The translations under genes were made by a program, and so were the position numbers. DNA of 64,000 bases from Alisma plantago-aquatica (Eukaryota; Streptophyta; Magnoliopsida; Alismatales; Alismataceae). The first letter of the stretch is position 1; the number at the start of each line of letters is the position of its first letter. Below, in pieces: positions 36,363 to 49,369 of the stretch. Under the pieces are notes generated by a model, which was not told the DNA's origin, made no database searches, and saw only the letters and a program-made list of their open reading frames with translations. The stretch lies in NCBI GenBank assembly GCA_963693085.1, contig OY856410.1:1327862304-1327926303 (forward strand), written 5' to 3'.

Positions 36363-37769
36363 TGTTGGATAAATTGGATATTATGATAAATCCCTTTGTT
36401 TCGATGATGACAAACATTTCATTCTTATTAATCTAACAAGCTACTTGAGTGTGCAGGACTAAGCAGGATGACAAAGTAGCAAGGGAAAATCCAAGAGCTT
36501 ACTTAGTTATATTTTCATGCAATGTAATCAATATTGTAAAACTTGTACAAATGTATAATGTACAAGTACTTAGATTTGCATGTAAATCAAGCGTTAGATT
36601 TTCCTTAGCCAAACACCATAGTTAGACATGTCATCCCAGTTAATTAGGATCACCTTTGCACACTCACACATATAATTAATGCTTAAATTGAAACCTTGAA
36701 ACAGGATCATTCTCGGTCGACAAACTCCTCGACCGAGACACTCTCGGTCGACCATCTTCTCGACCGAGAAAGATCCAAAGTAGCCGTTAGACACAACAGA
36801 CAAAGTAGTTGGCAGTTGCAAATGAACGTTAATCCAGAGAGCCTGTCGGTCGACAAAACTTCGACCGAGTAGGTGTCTCGGTCGACCATTCCTCGACCGA
36901 GATGGTCTGTGACAGCAACTGCAGAATAAATTAATTAGCCGTTGTTAAAGCAACAACTTTGTACCTAACGGCTAGTTAAGCACTTAGAAACCCCTAGAAG
37001 TTGTCTAGAACGTCCTTAAGCATACTTAGGCCATTCCTATAAATAGGACAAGCCATAGGACACTAGAATTAACTTGTTACACTTGAGAATACATTTGAGC
37101 ATACTTAAGCAATCTTTTGCAAGCAATTTGAGCACAGTGATCATTGGCCTACATTCTCCTTAGCTCAATCACGTGTCCTATAGGCTAGACTCTCCTACCC
37201 ACAGCAATCACAAGTTCACATACTTGGCTAGGAGATCTTACGCTTGATCTAGGCATATCAAGCCTTGGGCTTAAAGGATAAGTTGTAATTTCCTTTTTCT
37301 TTCTTGTTTCTATTTATATTTTGTACTCTCCTTGCTACTCCTAGGGTTGGAGGCTGCGGATTGGAGAGGGTTGACTTCTCAGGTGGAGAAGGGGACTTCA
37401 AGCTACTTCAAGAAGGCTATCGCAAGGGAAGCTACTTCAGAAGGCTGGTGCAACGGGAGTTGGTGCACCTACTTCAAGGGAAGGCTGCTTCAAGGTTGGC
37501 GATTACTTCTAGGTGAAGGCTGCTTGAAGGGTTTAGGAAAAGAGATTGTATTTTATGTAAATTCCTTGAAGAGGTAATAAAATAAATTTCTTTTCAAATC
37601 CCGGTTGGGTAAGCAACCGGGTAGTGGACTGACGGATATAGTATTTGCTATAGTTGGAACCACTCTAAACCTTGTGTCTCCTTGTCCAATATTATTATTG
37701 TGGTGGTTTGAGTTCAAAATTGTTAAATTTTCTATAAAACTCTATTCACCCCCCCTCTAGTAGTTTTCA
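36363..37769 (+). repeat. Copia-type solo LTR inside LARD LTR 2
   Basis: It starts TGTTGGATAAATTGG, ends AGTTTTCA, and is flanked by CTATG at 36358-36362 and 37770-37774, a 5-bp target duplication. The uninterrupted sequence is preserved in LARD LTR 1 near 29140. Inside are a TATA-like CCTATAAATAGG near 37036, a run of CTACTTCAAG-type repeats at 37390-37520, an AATAAA-type signal near 37577, and the pyrimidine-rich TCACCCCCCCTCTAG common near the 3' end of copia LTRs. The lack of internal sequence fits LTR-LTR recombination that removed the rest. Confidence 0.88.
36712..36901. repeat. Four GGTCGAC hairpins in the copia solo LTR
   Basis: CTCGGTCGAC pairs with CTCGACCGAG-type arms at 36712-36737, 36743-36768, about 36845-36869 and 36877-36901. 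Loops are 5-8 bases. They come as two pairs about 80 bp apart. Confidence 0.88.
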
Positions 37770-38797
37770 CTATGGTGTTGTATTCATAAAAAATGATGGT
37801 ACTGATAAAGGGTGTCAAATTATGGTGACAACCTATGGTCACCCCCTTAGGTCAGGTTTTGGATCAATTAGAAGTATAATGATCAACCATTAAGCACCTT
37901 ATTGATGCTATCAATCAATGCTGACATTAGCTTAATATTTGATGTTGATTAATGAATATAGTGTTGATCTAACAACCTATGGTGATTTCATGATCACTAA
38001 TGATGGTGGATCAGGTCTCTACAACCTATTTTGAGTTAATAATTGTAGTTGTATCATCAATTAAGCCTTATACCAATGGTTTCTTGGGTCACTTGATGCA
38101 ATGGTCGGACCTATACTGTACTTGATGGTTTTAGCATATGAACTTGACCCAATGGTCAAGATCTAATGTTTATTCCTCCAATAAATTGAAATTATGGCTA
38201 ATGTAATATGTTGGTCCTAATAATGTGATTTAAATTGTTTCCTTTATATGATCAACTTAAGGATCTTACTTGTTGACAATGGATGGCTTGTTCTAATTAA
38301 ATAGTCGATTGTGGGTTTTAGCCTACTTCCAAAGGAACTTTTTGTGTTGTAAATCAAGGGATTCCTAGGGTTAGATGGTGACTCTTTATAAAGAACAAAT
38401 CAAGGACTTCATAGGTGGTTTATCCAAGGTGTTTACTTATGTAAACAACCAAAGGTCTTACCTTTTAAACATCCAATGGTTCTGGGTTCATACTTGAGAA
38501 TACTATGGAATGTGATGGTGATGCTTCACCTTATGCATCCATGATCCAATGGGGATGTCGTGAGTTAGGGTTCGGGTATAAGTGATGATTAGTAACATTG
38601 ATATAATTTATCATGTTGAACCTAACTCTAATGCAATTAGATAAAGATGACTATTCATGTTTAACATTCTTATCTGATGTAATGATGGTAGAATAAGCTC
38701 CTTACTATGATCATAACCTTGATATGTTAATTGGTGGTTATTATAGACACATGGTTGATACGTTCTTATGCTAAACATGTGCCTAATGAATATGATG

Positions 38798-39280
38798 AGA
38801 GTTAATCATATCTAGATTCCTTGCATGTTGATGTAATAAAGGAATGTTCTTAATGTTAATATAACCCTACTATGATTGTTTATGAATATCTCCTAGCTCA
38901 TTAATGCAATATTGTGTTGATCTGGTGTATAATATGTAAGTAATGTTGTTGAGCCTTGTTGTAAGGCATGAAAAGATAATGATGATCTTGTAGGGAATAA
39001 TAATATATTGGTCTTAATGACCTTTGGATATGCTGAGAGTTAATCATACCTAGATTACTTGCATGTTGATGTAATAAAGGAATTTTCTCAATGTTAATAT
39101 AACCCCGCTATGATTGTTTATGAATATCTCCTAGCTCATTAATGCAATATTTTGTTTATCTAGTGTATTATATGTACGTAATGTTGTTGAGCCTTGTTAT
39201 AAGGCATGAAAATATAACGATGATCTTGTAGGAAATAATAATATAATGGTCTTAATGACCTTTGGGCAAGATTGAGCCCT
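38798..39280. repeat. Tandem duplication private to LARD LTR 2, period 239 bp
   Basis: Copies start at 38798 and 39037 (GAGTTAATCATA, then GCATGTTGATGTAATAAAGG). LTR 1 and LTR 3 each have one copy of this segment, so the duplication arose after the LTRs separated. Confidence 0.85.
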
Positions 39281-41308
39281 GAATGAGGTGTAATCCTATT
39301 GTGTTGATAAGGGTTGATTCCCTGTGATATTGTGAAAAGTATTTATATCCTATGATAGTATGATGTTCTTAATGACCTTTGGGCATGGTTGAGCCCGGAA
39401 TGAGGTGTATTCCTCTTCTGTTGATAAGGGTTGACACCCTGTGATATTGTGAAAAGGATTTATATCTTGTGATAATATGATGACTAGTGTAGTCTCATGA
39501 ATGGTAAGTGATTAGTACCATGTGATGATGAGATGAGAAATTATGTTTCATATGTTTTATATCTTTTCAAGTTTTGATATTTATATGCTTACCATAAGTG
39601 AATTAGAGTTTGTATGTCCACTTTTTTTATGCAGCCTTAATTCACCCAATTGGCATAACTAATCAAGTGCAACTCTAATCATGTAGTTCCTTGTGCTGTA
39701 GAGCCATCTTCAGTGTCAGATCTTGCTCGATGGTCAAACGAGTTTTCCTAAGAGAAACTCAAAGCACATACTATTGAGTATGTGGGGGTGGCAGGTTGAG
39801 GATATATCCTTGTCATCCATAATGTAGATTGTGGAGGTTGGCTATGGTCATGCCCCATACATCTGATGTGATTGAGAATAGTTGTGGTTGTGTCTTGATG
39901 ATTATAACATGATGTGATTTGAGGACAACTGCGCCTGTACCTTAGTTATTGGGTTTGAATACCCTAGTTTCTAGTGTTGTGACCTATACCAAGGTCAGAC
40001 TAGTGATTATCAGATTGATTATATGTCATTGTGGTGGAAGCTTTGACTGATATGTCACTGCCTTTTTACTCGTACTGGTCGAGGGGAAGAGATCTTAGGA
40101 TATCGGCACTCCTAGATCTTGTACGGAACCGGATAGCCCTTCGTAGGGGTCGATCGAACTTTGAATGGTATGATTCAAATTCCCCAGGGAGTAATAAAAG
40201 ATGTAATACAGTTGTGTAATATATTTGTTTAGGGTTATACACAACATTTCACATTGGATGATAACCCTTGTTTGTTCTCTTTACATAAAGATGATGCTTA
40301 GTGCAATTAAGAGATAGTAGATATACTTATGTTGTTGATATGCTTAAGATAGTAGATGCATACATACAGTAGCCATGATTATGTTGATAACTATACTGCT
40401 ACTGCTGATTATAATCATGATTCTAGATATCTCATGTTGTTAGTTATGTTTAGCATGCTAGCCATGCCTTTGTAACTAGAGATGCATATACTGCTAATCA
40501 TGCTTATCCAAGTAGTTGCACATATGTTGTTAGCTCTTCTTATAATATTGATATGTTCAACCAATTAGACATGCTCATGTTGTTAGCTATGCTATGTTAC
40601 TAGACTTGCTCATGATGCTAGAATTGCATATGGTACTGAATTGCTTATATTGTTAACAAGATAAAGGATGATAGTCTGGCTAATGATGATAGTTATTATC
40701 TGCTCCTTTATGTATTTTGTTAATCATCAGTACTGTTGATCTTATTTATTATATCTGATTAAACTGCTTAATTTTTTATTTACTTAAAAATGTTGTAATC
40801 CATAAATGTTGTTGGAGGTTATATCTCTTGCTGGGACATGGGTCTCACCATTGTGGTTTGCCACATTTTTTTAGGTAATTGGAAGTGACAAAAACAAACA
40901 TGTGGCAGCAAAGAGGAGCTATAGTAATGAATCTTTGAGAAAGTTTATTAGATGTCTAGTGTGTCCTAGAGTCGTCCCTGTACTCTCAGGTCCAGGCAGG
41001 AAAAGTTTGTATATGGTGTTTCAAATGAATCAAGATTTTTTTAGCATGTTAATGCTTGTTTGTGTGATATATACAAATATTGTTCTTTTGTGTATATATG
41101 TTGTGGCTAAGGAAATACAACATTTGTATCAATTTCTTGGCCTAGTATGGATAAAAGAAAGATGTTGGGGTCTTATGAAAATGTTTATGAGAAGGTGCTG
41201 ACATTGAAATTGGTTTTAATTTACCCATATTTTTGGGTATGTGATTAATTACTGATTGATTGTGTTTTATGTTTTGAGAAATCTCATTTAGTGTAACAGT
41301 TCCTAATA

Positions 41309-43896
41309 GTTTGGTATCAGAGCTTTTGGTTCAATGAGTCTATAGGGACACTAGGACGTAAGACTAGGATGATGTCTAAGTTAGGAACGTGACACAAAAA
41401 CATCATTTTAATTTTCATTATTATGTATTCTTATTTTTTTTAGAAGTTCTAAATTGAATCTCTTTAGAAAGAAGATCCTTTGTCTCATAGTAGCCTGCTC
41501 CAGTCCTAATATGAAGCGCAAAAATTTGAATGAAAAATCATTTCATTTTTTTATTTTCAAAATTTTATAATGAGCATAACGGTCCTATTATTCTGATGTA
41601 GAGAAGAACCTATGATTAGCTTTTCGGGAAATTTCCAAATGAAATGATGCATACTGCCTAATCTCAGTACTTGGATTCCTTGGCCAGGTATTCAATTATT
41701 GAAGAAAAGGTAAGTATGGAACTCTTAGATTGTTATCTTTTTTATTACTCTGATCAGGTAGTCATTTTGAGACAATCTAAAGAGCATAATGAATAAGAAA
41801 TCATGGTGTGAATATCTTACTCCTACCTTAAATAAGATGAAAATTACATCATTATTTATCAAAACTTGAATGTTTGGTAACTATAAGTGAAAGATATAAC
41901 ACCGTGAAATTTAATCTGAATACAAATTAGAAAAAAAGGAGTTGTTGAAGTTGTGATTCAAGAAGATAATAAAGTAAAAGACAGATAAGTCTACGCTTAT
42001 AAAGTGAATAAAGGTATGAAATCCACATAAGATAGAGAGAACTCCTATAACAAGTACAAAATGAGAAGATGAATGGGAACAATGGAAAAGAAATAAGGTG
42101 GAACCTGAGTTAATCTTAGACCAACCTCTGTATGTAAGAAACTTTTAATGAAAAATCAGCATTGTATGTGAAAGAAATTAAGGGATATGATCAATGTATA
42201 ATGAAGAAAATGTGGAATATGATGATTTACTTGTTGATAAGTGGTCGGAAAACATAATAAAATAAGACAACATACCCAAGTATGATAAATAGTCATCAAG
42301 GAAGAAGTAATGAGATATGTTAATTATGATGATTCCTATGCTAATGGCAAGGGACCAAAAATGAAAAAGGTAAAATGATACATAAGAAGTTGTAAAATGC
42401 ATAATGAAAACATAATTGGTTACCTTTTTATTAGTGACCCTGAAAAATGTTGTTATGATGTGGGAAGTATGTTTCCCTTTGTGTCTTTCCTTTCCAGGGC
42501 ACAACTTTCAAGTGGATCATTGCCACTTGGTATGTGTGGATTCATTCTAAACATGAGGATGGATATCTTATTATAGAATAAGGTTTTTGGGACTATGGTT
42601 CCATGATCATAAAGTTTGTGATGATTTTTCTTTTGAGCCTTCCAATAACTAGGAAGACTCCTCTTATATGTCTTTATATTTGTTATGTTGGTAAAAGTAG
42701 ATGAGATAAGGATGTGAGTTCCTTATAGCGCGTGAGGTGGATACCAAGGTAATAAATCCTAGTATCCAAGATGCATCAATAATATGAGAAATATGTGAAG
42801 GTTGGAGATGTTTATTAAATGAACATTACAATTATTCCTCTCTTGTAGAGAGAGAGAGAGAGTTTATAATGATCCTATAAATGTTGTTTGGAAGGAAAAA
42901 CAAAAGTGATTCTATAATGTTGTGTATGGTTCAGTGATAGTTGAGAAACACCACTATCAAGGATAGATGTTTTATTGGTTAATAAATATGTAATACCATG
43001 TTCCTTTAAAATAAACCTATGATAAAATATCAATGCATAAGAGTTAGATTGGATGATATAATCCACATGACCATGATGAGGTTAGAGTTATGTCCTTTAG
43101 ACTAACCAATGTACAATTCCAATTTATGAATAGGAGGAACAAAGTGTTCAAGTAATGTATTATAAGTTGTAGCAATCTTTGAATGATGACATGTCAAAGT
43201 ATTTCAAATATGGTCAAAAATATGATCAATATTTCTTCAAAAAAAAACCTTAGGAGTTGTCGAAGCAACAATAGCTATGAGACAAGTTGAACAAGAGTGA
43301 GATGTGGTTGATTAAATTTCTTTATGGGATCATGATATGTCTTCTAAGTAGGTTGTATATATCCTTGTAAGGTGAAGATAGTGTTGTTGTTTCACCCCTA
43401 ACAAGGTTGACTAGGAATGATGTTTCCTTGTATGGAAGGACTGCTACCAGCGTCACCATTTCTTTTGATGCTGAAAAAGAACTGACAAGAGTTCTAGTGT
43501 CAGTGTTTAAAAAAAAGGATGGATACATTACCTTTTTTTTATGCTTCAAGGAATGTTATGGGACACATGTCATGATTGGTAAAAAGATATAAAGTATGAC
43601 TTTTGAGTAATGTTTTGATACAATATATATTATTTTAGGATGATAGCTAGAATTTAAAGTTGAACATTAGTATTAGATTTGTAAAGGTGGCACAACAAGT
43701 TTCTATGTTCCATATTTGCAAATGTCTTCTTATGTGGGGGGTTTTTTGCTGACCCAAGATGAGATATGTATGAATGATTTACATCACCATGATATGAAAG
43801 TAACTAAGTGAAGGTAATAGGATGACGTGCAGAGGAAGTACCCATATTTGTTTACCTTGGATTACGGGGGAGAAATCCCTGTTATGGGTTTATAGT
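41309..43896 (+). repeat. LARD internal domain 2 (2588 bp, non-coding)
   Basis: It matches internal domain 1 along its whole length, with small indels and scattered substitutions. It begins with the primer-binding site and ends GGTTTATAGT before LTR 3. No protein-coding similarity is visible. Confidence 0.85.
41311..41323 (+). promoter_or_regulatory. Second primer-binding site, initiator tRNA-Met
   Basis: TTGGTATCAGAGC lies two bases after LTR 2, identical to the first site. Confidence 0.93.
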
Positions 43897-46800
43897 TGTA
43901 AGGCCCCTAGACTTGCTTAATGAGTTGAATAATCTTAATTATCATAATTGAATACTTATAACCCTAATCTAACCTTGTTATATACTTTTCATTCATAAGA
44001 CAAGCTTAAGTTTCAAGTTTGGTCCAATTTGGACACTGTTTGAGCAAGTTATGCAATTTTATACACATTTTGGACTATTATGCAATTTACCCAATTGAGA
44101 GGTTTTATTTGCAATTTATCACTTGCATTATGTTACTTGGATATTCTATCATCATTCTTGAGCTTGTTGAGCCATGGGGCGCCTATTTAAACCTTGGTTT
44201 AAATGTGTTTGCTCCAAGGGTATTTTAGGGTTTTCCCCTTCACGGATGAGCTACCTTTAGTAGCTATCAACTAAGGAGTTATGTGATTGGCTGGGAATTT
44301 CGACAAAGGTAAGATAAGAAGGCCTAGAGGGATGGTGGGAGAGCTGCTTGTGTGTGTGCTTTTATATTCTTAATAATTTAAAGCCATGGACACTTGGATA
44401 TATAATAGAATTTCAACTTTTTCATTTTCTTTATATTAAAGTGTCATATACTTATCCACAAACACCAAAATGAGACATTTCCTCTCCACCACCTATCTAC
44501 TTATCCCAAACTCGTTCTCCCTCTATTCAGCTACGAATTTTGCTGCCCAAGGAAGAAGAAAGTGGGATCTTCTTGGAGAAAGGCTCTAAGGTTGAAATTG
44601 ACTTCATTTAAGGGTTGAAAAAGCTTCCTTCTAGTGATCTTGACCTAAAAGTGTAAGAATTTCCTTCTTTCCTCCATCTATTTCTTTTTTATCCTTTCTC
44701 CAATCTTTCTCCAGGTCGGAACCTTGCTGTTCCATGGTAGAAATTTCTCTAAAGCTCTAAAACCGTACCTTTCTTGCTCCTTATGCTTAGGGTTTGCTCA
44801 TTTGACGAAGAAAGGTGCTAGATGGACGAATTCATAGATTATTCTTGGATTTTCTACCCTACCTGATCGATATTTCTTCTGTGTGGGGTTACATATTCTC
44901 ATTAGAGGCAAGTTTTATAACTTTCTCTACATTTATTGCTTACCATAAGCTTTCTAGATCATGTTCTTGCTTGAAAATGATGATCCATACACTAAAAAGC
45001 TATGCTTGACTTGGATTTTGATTTTTATAATGTTCTCTGTTCTGATTTCAGTTATATATGAACCTTTGATCATGTGTACATTATTTATAAGGTTAAATAT
45101 GACTTGGATCAGATTGGTTTGACAACCTATGGTGCTAAGTACCTATCAACCAATGGTCAATTTTAGGGTTTAAAGCTGATTTCTTCTATAAACCATGACC
45201 CGATGATGGTACCATTGCAACAATCCTATGGTTTTGTCTTCATAACAACTGATGATCATGATTAAGGGTGTAAATTATGGTGAAAACCTATGGTTACCCC
45301 CATAGATCAGGTTTTGGATCAATTAGAAGTATATTGATCAACCATTAAGCACCTTACAGATGCTATCAATCAATGTTGACATTAGCTTAATATTTGATGT
45401 TGATTAATGAATATAGTGTTGATCTAACAACCTATGGTGATTTCATGATCACTAATGATGGTGGATCAGGTCTCTACAACCTATTTTGAGTTAAGCATTG
45501 TAGTTGTATCATCAATTAAGCCTTATACCAATGGTTTCTTGGGTCACTTGATGCAATGGTCGGACCTATACTATAATTGATGGTTTCAGCATACGAACTT
45601 GACCCAATGGTCAAGATCTAATGTTTATTCCTCCAATAAATTGAAATGATGGCTAATGTAATATATTTATCCTAATAATGTGATTGAAATGGTTTCCTTT
45701 ATATGATCAACTTAACGATCTTACTTTTTGACAATGGATGGCTTGTTCTAAATAAATAGTAGATTGTGGGTTTCACCCAACTTCCAATGGAACTTTTTGT
45801 GTTGTTATGCAAGGGATTCCTAGGGTTATATGGTGACTCTTTATAAAGAACAAATGAAGGACTTCATAGGTGGTTTATCCAAGGTGTTTACTTATGTAAA
45901 CAACCAAAGGTATTGCCTTTTAAACAACCAATGGTTCTGGGTTCATACTTGAGCATACTATGGAATGTGATGGTGATGCTTCACCTTATGCATCCATGAT
46001 CTGATGGGATGCCGTGAGTTAGGGTTTAGGTATAAGTGATGATTAGTAACATTGATATAATCTATCATGTTGAACCTAAATCTAATGCAATTAGATAAAG
46101 ATGAGTATTAATGTTTAACATTCTTATATGATGGAATGATGGTATAATAACCTCCTTACTATGATCATAACCTTGATATGTTAATTGATGGTTATTATAG
46201 CCACATGGTTGATACTTTATTATGCTAAACATGTGCATAATGAATATGATGAGAGTTAATCATATATATATATTCCTTGCATGTTGATGTAATTAAGGAA
46301 TGTTCTTAATGTTAATATAACCCTGCTATGATTTTTTATGAATATCTCCTAGGTCATTAATGCAATATTGTGTTGATCTGGTGTATTATATAGTACCATG
46401 CGATGATGAGATGAGAAATTATGTTTCATATGTTTTATATCTTTTCAAGTTTTGATATTTATATTCTTGCTAGAAGTGAATTAGAGTTTTTATGTCGACT
46501 TGTTTGATGCAACCTTAATTCACCCAATTGGCATAACTAATCAAGTGCAACACTAATCATGTAGTGCCCTGTGTCGTAGAGTCGTCTTTAGTGTCAGAAC
46601 TTGCTAGACGGTGAAACTACTATTCCTAATTGAAACTCTGGGCGCATACTATTGAGTATGTGGGGGTGGTAGGTTGAGGATATATCCTTGTCATCCACAA
46701 TGTAGATTGTGGAGGTTGGAAATGGTCATGCCTCCTACATCTGATGTGATTGAGAATGGCTATGGTCGTGTCTCAGTGTTTATAACATGATGTGATTAGA

Positions 46801-48184
46801 GGATAACTATGGTTGAACCTCAGTGATTGGGTTTGAATACCCTAATTTCTAGTGTCGTGACCTGTACCAAGGTCGAACTAGTGGTTATCAACTTGACTAT
46901 ATGTCGCTATGGTGGCAACTTTGACTGATATGTCACTGCCTTTTTACTCATAGAGCGAGGGGAAGAGATCTTAGGATATCGACACTCCTAGATCTTATAC
47001 TGAACCAAATAGCCCTTCGTAGGGGTTGGTTTGACTTTGAATGGTACGATTCAAATTCCCCACGGTGTAATAAAAGATGTAATACAACCATGTAACATAT
47101 TTGTTTAGGGTTATACACAATGTTTCACATTGGATGATAACCCTTGTTTGTTCTCTTTACATAAAGATGATGCTTACTGCAATTAAGAGATAATAGATAG
47201 ACTTATGTTTTTTATATGCTTAAGATTGTAGATGCATACATACAATATCCATGATTATGTTGATAACTATAACGCTACTGCTGATTATAATCATGATGCT
47301 AGATATCTCATGTTGTTTGTTATGTTTAGCATGCTAGCCATGCCTTTGTAACTAGAGATGCATATACTACTAATCATGCTTATCCAGTTAGTTGCGCTTA
47401 TGTTGTTAGATCTTCTTATAATGTTGATATGTTCAACCAATTAGACATGCTCATGTTGTTAGCAATGTTATGTTACTAGACTTGCTCATGATGCTAGAAC
47501 TACATATGATACTGAATTGCTTATATTGTCAACAAGATAAAGGATGATAGTCTGGCTAATGACGATAGTTATTATCTGCTCGTTTATGTATTTTGTTAAT
47601 CATCAATAATGTTGATATTATTTGTTATATCTGATTAAACTACTTAATTATTTAATTACTTAAAAATGTTGTAATCAATAAACGTTGTTGGAGGTTATAT
47701 CTCTTGCTGGGACATGGGTCTCACCCTTGTGGTTCGCCACAATTTTTTAGGTAATCAGAAGTGACGAACACAAACATGTGGCAGCAAAGAGGAGCTATAG
47801 TAATGAATCTTTGAGAAAGTTTATTAGATGTCTAGTGTGTCCTAGAGTCGTCCCTGTACTCTTAGGTCTGGGCAGGAAAAGTTTGTATATGGTGTTTCAA
47901 ATGAATCAGGATTTTGTTAGCATGTTAATGCTTGTTTGTGTGATATATACAAATATTGTTCTTCTGTGTATATATGTTGTAGCTAAGGCAATAGAACATT
48001 TGTATCAAATTCTTGGCCTAGTATGGATAAAAGAAAGACATTGGGGTCTTATAAAAATGTTTCTGAGAAGGTGCTGACATTGAAATCAGTTTTAATTTAC
48101 CCATATTTTTGGGTATGTGATTAATTAGTGATTGATTGTGTTTTATGTTTTGAGAAATCTCATTTAGTGTAACGGGTGCTGACA
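43897..48184 (+). repeat. LARD LTR 3 (4288 bp)
   Basis: It begins TGTAAGGCCCC and matches LTR 1 and LTR 2. A deletion of about 340 bp at 46394, relative to LTR 1 (about 30312-30650), removed the 117-bp repeat pair. It ends GCTGACA, followed by ATGAC instead of a primer-binding site, so it is the terminal LTR. Confidence 0.85.
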
Positions 48185-48189
48185 ATGAC
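48185..48189. repeat. LARD target-site duplication ATGAC, right copy
   Basis: It is identical to 27809-27813. The LTR end just before it differs at several bases from the other two LTR ends, so the exact junction is an inference. Confidence 0.75.
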
Positions 48190-49178
48190 ACTTGGATGTT
48201 ATGCATTAATTTCAGGATATTGTTGATTGTTTGTTTGATTGTTCTTGAATATTATTACTTGGACATCAAGTTGTATGTGGTTACACTTATGGTTAAATCA
48301 CTTTAGTTTCACGACAATTCCCGAATGTTTTATCGGTTGCCTGAAAATAACTTCTTGGATGACTTTTATTTCATACAACTATAAAGTGACTATGACTATC
48401 ACCATAAATATGTGTACATAACTAGCTCAGATCATGGTCCTCCTCTGTGGCTTTGCTAATGATGAAAAGGATGACCTAGTACATGGTCTGCCTGTTAGGT
48501 AGGACCATCAGGTTATCATGAGTCAGGGATTGGGGTACCTATGGGTAGTGCCAAGCGACTCTTTAGCATATCATGAGTTAGTGATTGGGCTACCTATGGG
48601 TAGTGCCATGCGACTCTTTGACCCTAGGTATTGATCTACCTGTTAGGTAGGATCATGGGGGTCAGTTGGGATCTACCATATGAGAGGTAGCATCCATGTT
48701 CACTGTAGGGATAGCGCAAAGGTTAGGGTATGTATGAATTGAGTAGTCATGTTTAAAGTGTAAAGTTTGGTTGCTAAACCATAATTGATTGCAATATGTT
48801 GTTATAGTTAATTACACGATTATTGTTTCCCCCACATACCGGCATATTCATTTATGTTGACTGACGTTTTGTTTGTCGGTGTTTTAGGTACGAAACGGAA
48901 AAGGACAAATAGTAAATTGATACAATGTGAAGATATGAATTAAAGTACACGAAGGATTAATTAGAATAGAGTCCAGTTGTGGATAGTAGTTTAGAAATCC
49001 AAGATTTTAAAAAGGTATGCAAAGTTTTATTTTATTCTAGCTTTCTAGTTTAGTTTTGGTAGAATTTAGTCATTATAATGGATTACTTGTCAAACCATTG
49101 ATCTGGAAAAATTGGGATAACGGGTGTGACCTTTTGGTCTCCCTTAATTGGGGGTTACCGGGAGGCGGGTTCGTTACA
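48190..49178 (+). repeat. 3' part of an older gypsy-type LTR split by the LARD
   Basis: The region contains TTAGGTACGAAACGG near 48890 and ends ACCGGGAGGCGGGTTCGTTACA, an LTR-type CA end. A tandem duplication (48515-48565 and 48570-48619, unit GGGTACCTATGGGTAGTGCC-like) lies inside. No primer-binding site follows, so the adjoining internal region is missing or rearranged. Confidence 0.5.
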
Positions 49179-49204
49179 TAGACCATGGTGAAATAAACTG
49201 AGAA

Positions 49205-49365
49205 ACCAATTATACATTACATTTTTACTAAGTATCATCATCATAATCATCATCAATCATCATCATCATCAATGTCATCATCATCATCATCATCATCTCC
49301 ATTAGGGGCCAACCATCATCATCATCTATTCATCATCATCACCATCATCACTATCACCATCATCT
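49205..49365. repeat. ATC-type microsatellite, imperfect
   Basis: It is runs of TCATCA with interruptions. An embedded unique motif, CTCCATTAGGGGCCAACCA, recurs in the second microsatellite. Confidence 0.9.
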
Positions 49366-49369
49366 TTAA

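Larger units (their letters stand above)
35026..41308 (+). repeat. LARD LTR 2 (6283 bp, with nested insertion and duplication)
   Basis: It is closely similar to LTR 1 throughout. It is lengthened by a 1407-bp solo LTR (36363-37769) and an extra tandem duplication (38798-39280). It ends GTGTAACAGTTCCTAATA, just before the second primer-binding site. Confidence 0.88.
27814..48184 (+). mobile_element. Tandem LARD: LTR-internal-LTR-internal-LTR
   Basis: Three copies of one long LTR alternate with two copies of one 2.58-kb internal domain. Each internal domain starts two bases after the LTR end with a primer-binding site TTGGTATCAGAGC. Each ends with a gypsy-type 3' motif (TTTCGGGGGCGAAAT near 34991), a G-rich run and then the next LTR start TGTAAGGCCCC. 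No gag or pol is recognisable in either internal domain, and the open frames present are short, so it is a non-autonomous large retrotransposon derivative needing proteins from another element. The 5-bp duplication ATGAC flanks the whole 20.4-kb array. LARD structure is known in plants; the three-LTR form is the unusual part. Confidence 0.88.
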
